Shown here: positions 1 to 6,141 of the stretch, piece after piece
Layout: every line of letters starts with the position of its first letter
How positions within the stretch are numbered: the first letter of the stretch is position 1
NCBI GenBank assembly: GCA_946886805.1
Contig: CAMPJM010000054.1
Span: forward strand, 1 to 13,172
DNA from: an uncultured Flammeovirgaceae bacterium
GTDB lineage: Bacteria; Bacteroidota; Bacteroidia; Cytophagales; Cyclobacteriaceae
Length of the DNA: 13,172 nt
Direction of reading: 5' to 3'
Notes under the pieces: model-generated
The model's database searches: none
Seen by the model: only the letters and a program-made list of their open reading frames with translations
What the model was told of the DNA's origin: nothing
Program-made: the position numbers and the translations under genes

Positions 1-57
1 TTTAATAATCGGGCTTTGAATGGCTTGGTTTTTTGGGGAAGGCACCGTGCACACAAT

Positions 58-1386
58 ATGAACAGAAAATTACTTACCGCTTCCGTAATTGCCGCGCTTG
101 GGGGGCTTTTATTCGGGTTTGATATAGCCGTAATATCTGGGACAGAGCAGTCCACAAAGGAAGTATTTGATTTAGATGGTTTCTGGCACGGCTTTACAAA
201 TGCCATCGCCTTAATTGGTACCATTTTCGGCACTATATTGATCGGAAAACCTGGCGAAAAGTATGGCAGACGCAATTTATTGATCGTTATCGCCGTTTTT
301 TTTGCCGTTTCTGCAATTGGAAGCAGCCTTGCCGGTTCCTGGTATAGCTTTCTGTTTTATAGGTTTTTAGGTGGATTGGCGGTAGGGGCATCATCTGTTC
401 TGGGACCGATGTACCTTTCCGAAATAGCCCCAGCGCACTTGAGAGGCAGGCTGGTGGCACTATTTCAGTTCAATGTCGTGTTTGGCATATTGACCGCCTA
501 TTTTTCCAACTATATTATCAATGAGTTAATTACTCAGGAGGCCTGGCGTTGGATGTTGGGCGTAGAAATCATTCCTGCCATATTGTTTTTTGCATTGTTG
601 TTTACAATTCCTCAAAGCCCCCGTTGGCTGGTTAAGAGAAACAGGCATGAGGAAGCCAGAGCAGTTTTGTTTCAGCTCGGTAACAAACAGCCGGATAAGG
701 AACTACGGGAAATAAAGCAATCTCTGACCGTAGAAAAAGGCGGAAAAACTGAGCCTCTGTTCACCCGAAAGTATTCATTTCCGATTCTGCTGGCAGTATT
801 GCTGGCTACCTTTAACCAGTTCTCCGGAATTAACGCTATGAACTACGCCCCCAGAATTTTTGAAATGACGGGTCTTGCAAAAGACACGGCACTATTGCAG
901 GTAATAGGTGTAGGAATTACCAATTTAGTATTTACCGTCTTGGCTATGTTTACAATAGACCGCTTTGGTCGAAAAACGCTACTGGTTATCGGTTCCGTAG
1001 GCATGATTATTTTCCTGGGGCTTACTTCGTTGGCATTTTATCAGGAAAGTTTTGCAGGTTATTCCGTCTTCGTTTATCTCATCGGGTTTGTTGCCTGTTT
1101 TGCTTTTTCCCAGGGAGCGGTAATTTGGGTGTTCCTTTCAGAAGTGTTCCCCAATTCGGTTCGGTCACAAGGGCAGGCTCTGGGCAGTCTTACCCATTGG
1201 GTCTGGGCCGCTGTAATGACCTGGATGTTTCCTGTTGTTGCCGAAATGAACAACGGTGGTGCAATAGCCTTTGCTATTTTCGGAATCGCCATGGTATTTC
1301 AATTGATATTTGTGGTGAAAATGGTTCCCGAGACCAAAGGAAAATCCCTGGAAGAAATTGAAGCGATTGTGCTAAAGAGGAATTAG
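58..1386 (+). CDS. Sugar porter family MFS transporter (inner-membrane sugar symporter)
   Basis: Predicted 442-residue, 12-TM cytoplasmic-membrane transporter of the sugar porter family (XylE/GLUT-like), the usual length for the family. Seen: GGLLFGFDIAVISG in TM1 (15-28); GEKYGRR (66-72) in the TM2-3 loop; PMYLSEIAPAHLRGRL (117-132); PQSPRW (185-190); NQFSGIN (253-259) in TM7; DRFGRK (301-306); WVFLSEVFPNSVR (357-369); PETKGKSLEEIE (424-435). Asp22 and Arg102 sit where XylE has its proton-coupling Asp27 and Arg133, so sugar:H+ symport is inferred. Of the XylE sugar contacts, the second Gln (Gln254), Asn259 and Trp357 are kept; the first Gln is Asn253 and Gln415 is His380. ATG 58 is preferred over an upstream in-frame TTG at 16, which would add a 14-residue polar leader lacking family similarity. 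It converges with the esterase gene. It probably imports sugar released by the locus; the substrate is unknown. Confidence 0.93.
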   Translation: MNRKLLTASVIAALGGLLFGFDIAVISGTEQSTKEVFDLDGFWHGFTNAIALIGTIFGTILIGKPGEKYGRRNLLIVIAVFFAVSAIGSSLAGSWYSFLFYRFLGGLAVGASSVLGPMYLSEIAPAHLRGRLVALFQFNVVFGILTAYFSNYIINELITQEAWRWMLGVEIIPAILFFALLFTIPQSPRWLVKRNRHEEARAVLFQLGNKQPDKELREIKQSLTVEKGGKTEPLFTRKYSFPILLAVLLATFNQFSGINAMNYAPRIFEMTGLAKDTALLQVIGVGITNLVFTVLAMFTIDRFGRKTLLVIGSVGMIIFLGLTSLAFYQESFAGYSVFVYLIGFVACFAFSQGAVIWVFLSEVFPNSVRSQGQALGSLTHWVWAAVMTWMFPVVAEMNNGGAIAFAIFGIAMVFQLIFVVKMVPETKGKSLEEIEAIVLKRN

Positions 1387-1394
1387 TTTTTAGT

Positions 1395-1435
1395 TTTTAG
1401 TGTTTAGCGATTGGCTTTTAGTGTTTAGCGATTGG
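1395..1435. repeat. Short direct repeat, two 20-bp copies at 21-bp period
   Basis: The 20-mer ttttagtgtttagcgattgg occurs at 1395-1414 and again, identical, at 1416-1435, separated by one c. A shorter partial echo (agtttttag) precedes it directly after the porter stop codon. TTTAG-rich repeats of this kind are, from memory, common in intergenic DNA of Bacteroidota. I see no inverted symmetry that would make it a terminator. It lies in the convergent gap between the porter and the esterase. Confidence 0.8.
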
Positions 1436-1573
1436 TGGTTAAAATCCGCGGTAAATTTGACGACCATGCCTATTGCTGGTTATGCTGTTTGCCGTTTCGA
1501 TATCAGTGAAAAACACTTGCTTTAAGCATCATGATTTAAAAAAATTAAGCCAACAAATCTGTTTCTACAGCAC

Positions 1574-1613
1574 AATTCTCTAATTCTCCAATTCACTCAT
1601 TCTCTCATTCCCC
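1574..1613. repeat. Degenerate octamer tandem array (five units)
   Basis: Five consecutive 8-bp units: aattctct, aattctcc, aattcact, cattctct, cattcccc. The array stops 5 bp before the esterase stop codon, so it lies in the 3' flank of that gene and at the far end of the convergent gap from the 21-bp-period repeat. It gives a pyrimidine-rich strand with no hairpin. Between the two repeats (1436-1573) I found no gene and only 4-bp stems. Confidence 0.7.
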
Positions 1614-1618
1614 CAAGG

Positions 1619-2437
1619 TCATCTGTTAAAATAGTTGTGCATGAACAGCAGCTGGTATTGAACAGCGTTTTGCCAATAGTCCCAGGTATGGCCACCCGGC
1701 CGGGAAATAAAATCGTGTGGGATGTTCCGCGCTAAAAGTTTATTGTGCAGGTTTAGGTTTGCCTGGTAAAAGAAGTCGTCAACCCCGCAGTCCACGATCA
1801 AGGCCAGTTTGTTTGGAGACAACAGGTGCACCAGGTTTATTACAGAGTTTTCTTCCCATCTTTCCGGAAATTTTGACTGCGGACCTAATTTTTCCTTTAA
1901 TTCCCAATTTTCAGGGAAAGGTCGCAAGTCTACGCCTCCACTCATACTTCCCGCGGCTCCAAATACATCCTGATGCCTCAACGCCAGATACAAGGCACCA
2001 TGGCCTCCCATGCTCAGACCGGTTATGGCTCTGCCTTCAGGTGAGGCAACGGTTCTATAATGCTTGTCGATCCATGGCACCAACTCATTGATCATATAGG
2101 TCTCGTACCTCACGTCTCGCTGTTCAGGGCTGTCCATATACCAGCTATTAAAGCCACCGTCAGGGCAAACGATCATGATTCCCCATTGATCTGCATAATT
2201 GGCAATTTCCGGTGCGTCCGTGATCCAACTTTTATAAGAACCGCTATATCCATGCAGGAGATAGACGACTGGAAAACTTGTGTTTTTATTGTTGTGTTCA
2301 GGGGTAATTACTACTGCCTTTATGTTTTTATTCATTGATGGACTGAAGGTTTCAACGGTATCGACTGTGGCCGCCTTCAGGTTTACGAAAGAAAATAAAA
2401 GTACAAATCCTGAAAATATTTTAATAATATACTGCAT
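1619..2437 (-). CDS. Secreted esterase D / CE1-type alpha/beta hydrolase
   Basis: 272-residue serine hydrolase of the putative-esterase family (PF00756; esterase D, feruloyl and acetyl-xylan esterase relatives). A signal peptide covers about residues 1-22, with hydrophobic core FVLLFSFVNL, so the enzyme is periplasmic or exported. VVYLLHGYSGS (57-67) supplies the oxyanion region. The nucleophile elbow GLSMGG (140-145) gives Ser142. The acid is probably Asp220 or Asp221 in DCGVDDFF, and His250 in RPGGHTWDYW completes the triad, so the protein looks catalytically intact. It lies 46 bp downstream of the LacI-family gene on the same strand and probably shares its transcript. In this setting it likely removes acetyl or hydroxycinnamoyl groups from imported or surface-bound glycan. 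The same fold also serves tributyrin esterases and S-formylglutathione hydrolases, but export and the PUL context favour a glycan esterase. The ATG at 2437 places the signal peptide correctly. Confidence 0.88.
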   Translation of the reverse strand: MQYIIKIFSGFVLLFSFVNLKAATVDTVETFSPSMNKNIKAVVITPEHNNKNTSFPVVYLLHGYSGSYKSWITDAPEIANYADQWGIMIVCPDGGFNSWYMDSPEQRDVRYETYMINELVPWIDKHYRTVASPEGRAITGLSMGGHGALYLALRHQDVFGAAGSMSGGVDLRPFPENWELKEKLGPQSKFPERWEENSVINLVHLLSPNKLALIVDCGVDDFFYQANLNLHNKLLARNIPHDFISRPGGHTWDYWQNAVQYQLLFMHNYFNR

Positions 2438-2483
2438 TTTTATAAGAGTTTTTTGCTAATGATATTTTACAAAGGCATGATTG

Positions 2484-3521
2484 TCAAACCTTTTGCTTAG
2501 CCGCAGTAGAATCCCTAATGATCAAAGAAGTGGGCAACGAAATGTTCTTTGTCTTGGGAGTATTCTCGCCAGTGTTTAAGGCTTGCAGCAAAGAAGTGAT
2601 AACAGTTTCGGAAATTTGATCTATTGGTTGTGCTACGGCTGTGATAGAGGGGGAATATATCCGAAAAAGGTCATTGTCATCGAATGACAACACGGCAAGA
2701 TTTTCCGGGATTTTCAGCCCCAGACTGGAGATGGCTTCAAGGCCGCAAATACCCAGATAGTTGGTTCCAAAGAAGACTGCGTCGAGTTCCGTGCTTTCTT
2801 TTAAGATTTTCGTAATAGCTGGCGTGTAGCTTCTATCGTCTACATAAGGCAATACATGCAGATGGGTAGACAGTTTGTTTTCGTGCATTGCGTTTTTGTA
2901 TCCTCTGATCCTGTCGTTTTCTTCTTCCGGTTCCAGCGATATGGTGATAAATGCGATATTCGAATAGCCTTGCGCCATCAGGTGTTTGGTGCCGGTATAA
3001 GTGCCTTCCTCATTATCCACAAGCACATTCATTATTTCTGAATTCCCAAAGTTACGGTCAAAGAGGATGATGGGAGAACCTGCACTTGCCAGGAGGTCTA
3101 TATCCTTTTCGATGCCGGGAGTAGGAGCGATAATGTAGCCATCCACACCGAGGTTCTGAAACATTGATAAGAAAGATTTTGCCCTTTCAGGATCATTTTC
3201 AGTGCTACAATAGATTATTTTATAGCCGTTATCATATGCTTTATCTTCAATTTGTTTGGCAATACGAGCAAAAAACGGGTTGGAGATATCCTCAACAATT
3301 AGCCCCAGAATTCTTGTTTTGCCCGTTCGCAGGCTTTGCGCGAGCTGGTTGGGTTTATAGCCCACCTCTTTTACCAGTTTCATTACTTTTGCGACCAGTT
3401 TATCACTGATCCTTTTTTCTTTGGCTTTGCCATTCATTATAAAGGAAACGGTGGTCTTGGAGATGTTCAGCTGAGATGCAATGTCTTTTATAGAAGGCTT
3501 TTCTTTTTTTGATTCTTCCAT
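2484..3521 (-). CDS. LacI-family transcriptional regulator
   Basis: 345-residue DNA-binding repressor/activator of the LacI/GalR family, a normal length. The N-terminal helix-turn-helix is SIKDIASQLNISKTTVSFI (10-28), with recognition helix SKTTVS (21-26). The hinge YKPNQLAQSLRTG (55-67) has the minor-groove leucine at position 64. A periplasmic-binding-protein-like effector domain follows from about 70 to the end, marked by ISNPFFARIAKQIE, LGVDGYIIAPT, ILFDRNF, DRIRGYKNAM and VLSFDDNDLF. The ligand is presumably a sugar but is not predictable from this. The ATG at 3521 is chosen over an in-frame TTG at 3551 because the TTG lies inside a perfect -7 promoter element, and the ATG is preceded by tagga. 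The gene is divergent from the SusD/SusC operon and directly upstream of the esterase, the usual place for a local PUL regulator. Many Bacteroidota PULs use hybrid two-component or sigma/anti-sigma systems instead. Confidence 0.94.
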   Translation of the reverse strand: MEESKKEKPSIKDIASQLNISKTTVSFIMNGKAKEKRISDKLVAKVMKLVKEVGYKPNQLAQSLRTGKTRILGLIVEDISNPFFARIAKQIEDKAYDNGYKIIYCSTENDPERAKSFLSMFQNLGVDGYIIAPTPGIEKDIDLLASAGSPIILFDRNFGNSEIMNVLVDNEEGTYTGTKHLMAQGYSNIAFITISLEPEEENDRIRGYKNAMHENKLSTHLHVLPYVDDRSYTPAITKILKESTELDAVFFGTNYLGICGLEAISSLGLKIPENLAVLSFDDNDLFRIYSPSITAVAQPIDQISETVITSLLQALNTGENTPKTKNISLPTSLIIRDSTAAKQKV

Positions 3522-3548
3522 TCCTACGGGTGTAATTTGAATTGACGC

Positions 3549-3556
3549 CAAATATA
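3549..3556 (-). promoter_or_regulatory. Candidate -7 element for lacI-esterase transcript
   Basis: On the minus strand this reads TATATTTG, an exact match to the Bacteroidota -7 consensus TAnnTTTG. It would place transcription start near 3542, about 20 nt before the ATG at 3521. No clear TTTG is visible 19-21 nt further upstream (the sequence there is a weaker TCTT), so the -33 half is poor. The element argues against the TTG at 3551 as the regulator's start. Confidence 0.5.
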
Positions 3557-3698
3557 ATGCTTTTATTCACTTTCGTAAGATATTCAGATGAAAGTCGTAA
3601 AATACAGGATGAAATGTTTTGCAAGCATAGGTATTTAATTTGCTGATTTACAATGCGTTTACTAGATATTTGGTCAGGTTTTTTTACAGAGCTGCAAA

Positions 3699-3713
3699 TT
3701 TTTTTGAAAAAAA
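3699..3713. other. T7-G-A7 tract upstream of operon promoter
   Basis: Seven T, one G, then seven A form a symmetric tract directly upstream of the candidate -33 element, followed by another A-run (tataaaaaaattg, 3715-3727). Such tracts are known to curve DNA and can act like UP elements. It is not followed by a T-run, and no gene ends here, so it is unlikely to be a terminator. Function is inferred. Confidence 0.35.
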
Positions 3714-3723
3714 GTATAAAAAA

Positions 3724-3755
3724 ATTGACTATCTACTTATAATTTCTTTCATTTG
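3724..3755 (+). promoter_or_regulatory. Candidate promoter of the SusD/SusC operon
   Basis: ATTG at 3724-3727 (3 of 4 to the TTTG -33 box), a 20-nt spacer, then TTCATTTG at 3748-3755 (5 of 6 fixed positions of TAnnTTTG). Spacing fits the Bacteroidota sigma factor. Transcription would begin near 3760-3763, giving a leader of about 55-60 nt to the ATG at 3819 and placing the start at the edge of the palindrome at 3762. A weaker alternative is TTTG 3639-3642 with GATATTTG 3665-3672, whose 22-nt spacer is long. Confidence 0.4.
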
Positions 3756-3761
3756 CTAAAC

Positions 3762-3776
3762 CGATTTACTAAATCG
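3762..3776. promoter_or_regulatory. Candidate LacI-family operator (perfect 15-bp palindrome)
   Basis: The sequence cgatttactaaatcg is a perfect inverted repeat, 7-bp arms CGATTTA/TAAATCG around a central C. A second, overlapping symmetric site, AATCGATT (3772-3779), has the central CG step typical of LacI/GalR operators. Both sit at the expected transcription start and upstream of the first operon gene, where bound repressor would block initiation. The divergent LacI-family gene is the natural candidate to bind. Which of the two symmetries is used cannot be decided here. Confidence 0.5.
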
Positions 3777-3818
3777 ATTGCGTGGTTACAGTTTTTGCAT
3801 GTTATCCCAATTTATTCT

Positions 3819-5612
3819 ATGAAGAAAATTTACTATTTACTAATTGTTTTATTTGTGATGGGGCTCGCCGCGTGCGAGGACAAATTTCTGGATCAAACGG
3901 TGACTACCGATCTGGATGAGGAGACCGTTTTTTCGGATAGCTCCTATACAGTTGCTTTTTTAACCGATATCTATACTGATATTGGTTTTAGCAGTGCACC
4001 CGACCGGTTTGGTGATGGTGCGTTGATCTTTCCCCAGATTACAGGGGGACTTCAAACAGCTTCTGATGAAGCTACGCCACGGGTGATTAACGAAATTACT
4101 ACTGATCTACAGTTTATTACCGGAACGGTCAATCCTATCATTATTGATGCTGCCGCCTGGGATAAGCCGTACGAGAATATCAGGAAGGTAAATCAGTTTT
4201 TGAAGCACCTGCCCGACACGCCGCTCAAAGATGACTTGAAGAAGACCTATGCGGCGGAGGCGCGCTTTTTAAGAGCATGGTATTACGCTATTCTTTTGAA
4301 ACATTTTGGTGGCGTTCCCCTAATTGGAGATAAAGTGTTTTCCCCTAACGAGGAGATACCTGCTGTCAGAAATACCTATGAAGAATGTGTGAACTACATT
4401 GTGGCGGAATGCGAAGCGGCAGCTGCGGACCTGATAGTAAAGCCGAGGGGCAGGGATTTTGGACGGATAGGCGCTGGTGCGTGTATGGCCTTGAAAGCCC
4501 GCGTTTTACTCCATGCCGCCAGCCCACTACATAATGGCAGTAATTTTGCTCCCGGGCATCCTGCTGAAGCCTTGCTGGGATACCCTGTCGCAGATCATGA
4601 ACGTTGGAAAAAGGCGGCTGATGCAGCCAAAGAATTAATAGATCTTGGTGCGTACCAACTCTATATGAGTGATGGATTGGCGGAAATACCTGACAAATTA
4701 AATGGTGTACCTGAGCCTGGCTTCGGCTTTTATGCACAATTTCTTGCAGCCGATTACACTTCTTTTGGTGCCTTTGATGGTATTATTCTAATGAGGATGG
4801 AAGACAAAGGCCAGGATCGGGAGCGTTTGTTCCAGCCTCCTTCAAGAGGTGGAAGCGGTGGCGGCGGCTTTCCTTATCAGGAAACTGTTGATGCTTTCGG
4901 CATGAGCAACGGAAAAGCGATCACAGATCCGGAATCGGGGTATGACCCGTTGAACCCTTATGCCGACCGTGACCCTCGCTTTTATTATTCTATTATTTAT
5001 GATCAGGATATGTTAAGTCCTGGTGGCCCTGATGCTGCCTATGAACCTGTAGACATTTATCTTGGTTCTTATGAAGGCTCACCCGCAACGCAGGATGCTG
5101 TACGTACGGGAACGCCTACAGGCTACTACATCAACAAAATGTTGCATCGGTCTATTACTGCAAATAGTTTTATAGAAGGACCTCAGTCCAGGCCTTTAAT
5201 CCGCTACGCAGAAGTTTTGCTGAACTTTGCGGAGGCCATGAACGAATATGAGGGACCTACTCCGGAAGTATTTGAGGCAGTAGAACTTGTACGGCAACGA
5301 GCGGGATTAGATCCCTATCAGTTAGATCCAGGGCTTTCCCAGGAGGAAATGAGGGCAGCAATTCGCAACGAGCGTCGGGTTGAGCTGGCATTCGAAGGCT
5401 TCAGGTTTTGGGATGTACGCCGTTGGATGATTGCCGACGAGACACAGAATCAGGTGATGCACGGCATAGAAGTGCGTAGGAATGGAACAGAAGTGAGTTT
5501 CAATGAATTCCCGGTCCGTCAGCATCAGTTTAGAAAGGCAATGTATTTTTGGCCTATCCCCCAAACGGAAACTGGTAAATCACCTGAACTGATCCAGAAC
5601 CCTTACTATTAA
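3819..5612 (+). CDS. RagB/SusD family glycan-binding lipoprotein 1
   Basis: 597-residue outer-membrane surface lipoprotein of the SusD/RagB family, which caps a SusC transporter and captures glycan. The lipobox GLAAC puts the lipidated Cys at 19, followed by acidic EDKFLD, a surface-export type signal. The N-terminal SusD-like domain carries AEARFLRAWYYAILLKHFGG and GVPLIGDKV, then ALKARVLLHAASPLHN. The loop near 343-351 is glycine-rich (RGGSGGGGF) and leads into YQETVDAFGMSNGKAI. The C-terminal RagB/SusD domain has NPYADRDPRF, then RYAEVLLNFAEAMNEY, VRQRAGLDP and the family signature IRNERRVELAFEGFRFWDVRRW split around residues 513-535. The ATG at 3819 is chosen because the lipoprotein signal begins there; an in-frame TTG at 3753 falls inside the promoter candidate. 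It is the first operon gene, with no SusC before it, which is unusual. The ligand is unknown. Confidence 0.93.
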   Translation: MKKIYYLLIVLFVMGLAACEDKFLDQTVTTDLDEETVFSDSSYTVAFLTDIYTDIGFSSAPDRFGDGALIFPQITGGLQTASDEATPRVINEITTDLQFITGTVNPIIIDAAAWDKPYENIRKVNQFLKHLPDTPLKDDLKKTYAAEARFLRAWYYAILLKHFGGVPLIGDKVFSPNEEIPAVRNTYEECVNYIVAECEAAAADLIVKPRGRDFGRIGAGACMALKARVLLHAASPLHNGSNFAPGHPAEALLGYPVADHERWKKAADAAKELIDLGAYQLYMSDGLAEIPDKLNGVPEPGFGFYAQFLAADYTSFGAFDGIILMRMEDKGQDRERLFQPPSRGGSGGGGFPYQETVDAFGMSNGKAITDPESGYDPLNPYADRDPRFYYSIIYDQDMLSPGGPDAAYEPVDIYLGSYEGSPATQDAVRTGTPTGYYINKMLHRSITANSFIEGPQSRPLIRYAEVLLNFAEAMNEYEGPTPEVFEAVELVRQRAGLDPYQLDPGLSQEEMRAAIRNERRVELAFEGFRFWDVRRWMIADETQNQVMHGIEVRRNGTEVSFNEFPVRQHQFRKAMYFWPIPQTETGKSPELIQNPYY

Positions 5613-5665
5613 CAGGTCAGAAATAATCAGACTTTTATTTATTAACCAACATTCGGAATATAATT

Positions 5666-6118
5666 ATGAAAGTAAATACAATCTTTAAGCATTTGTTGCT
5701 CTTCTGTGCATTTTTTGCCTGTCTCGTCAGTTGCGACGTGATAGAATCGGAAGAGGAAGAATTTATAGTTGAAACTGAAAAGAACATTGCAGGTACCTGG
5801 CAAATCATAAACGTTACCAGAAACGGGCAGAATATTACAGAGAAGTTTGACTTTTCGACCTTTAAAGTAAACTTTCTGCCTGATCACACATTTTCCATAG
5901 AGAATCCCGTACCATTTTTCGTAAAAACCAAAGGCACATGGTCAGTGGATGATCCGCGTTATCCCTTTAAGATAGCCTTTGAAGAAGAGGGGGATGATCT
6001 CATGGTAACAGAATTTAGCTATCCGATTGTAGGGGCAGAGCGACAGATTCAATTTACCTTCTCTCCCGGCTGTACGAATAATACCTATGAATATTTTTTA
6101 CAGCGGACATCAGAATAG
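5666..6118 (+). CDS. DUF5004-type small lipoprotein (lipocalin-like)
   Basis: 150-residue lipoprotein. The lipobox LVSC puts the lipidated Cys at 23, followed by a strongly acidic stretch (DVIESEEEEF) typical of surface-exported Bacteroidota lipoproteins. The mature part opens with IAGTWQIINVTRNGQNITEK, the GTW start of lipocalin-like beta-barrel domains. It continues with FDFSTFKVNF, FSIENPVPFFVKTKGTWSVD and DDPRYPFKIAFEEEGDD, each a likely beta strand pair. I recognise this pattern from memory as DUF5004; a profile search would confirm. Its place between a SusD and a DUF4961-type gene matches a set I recall from other PULs. The role is unproven; a small surface glycan-binding or complex-stabilising subunit is the best inference. 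No catalytic motif is visible. Confidence 0.75.
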   Translation: MKVNTIFKHLLLFCAFFACLVSCDVIESEEEEFIVETEKNIAGTWQIINVTRNGQNITEKFDFSTFKVNFLPDHTFSIENPVPFFVKTKGTWSVDDPRYPFKIAFEEEGDDLMVTEFSYPIVGAERQIQFTFSPGCTNNTYEYFLQRTSE

Positions 6119-6141
6119 TCTAAAACCTAATACGAAAACAA

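Noticed and set aside
16..57. In-frame TTG start extending the MFS porter by 14 residues
   Set aside because: The extension is polar and not like the family N-terminus; the ATG at 58 begins a normal sugar porter.
1509..1560. Terminator candidates in the convergent gap (agtg-aaaaa-cact, tgctt-t-aagca, and the A-run after them)
   Set aside because: Stems are only 4-5 bp and one has a single-base loop; none is a credible intrinsic terminator.
3639..3672. Alternative operon promoter TTTG-N22-GATATTTG
   Set aside because: The spacer is longer than the usual 19-21 and the -7 lacks its first T; kept only as a weaker alternative to 3724-3755.
3753..3818. In-frame TTG start extending SusD-like 1 by 22 residues
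   Set aside because: It would bury the lipoprotein signal peptide, and it lies within the -7 promoter candidate and palindrome.
5613..5640. Possible hairpin plus T-run after SusD-like 1 (gtcag...cagac, then ttttattt)
   Set aside because: Only three outer base pairs form before a mismatch; the T-run is interrupted and the next gene is 53 bp away on the same strand, so a terminator is not supported.
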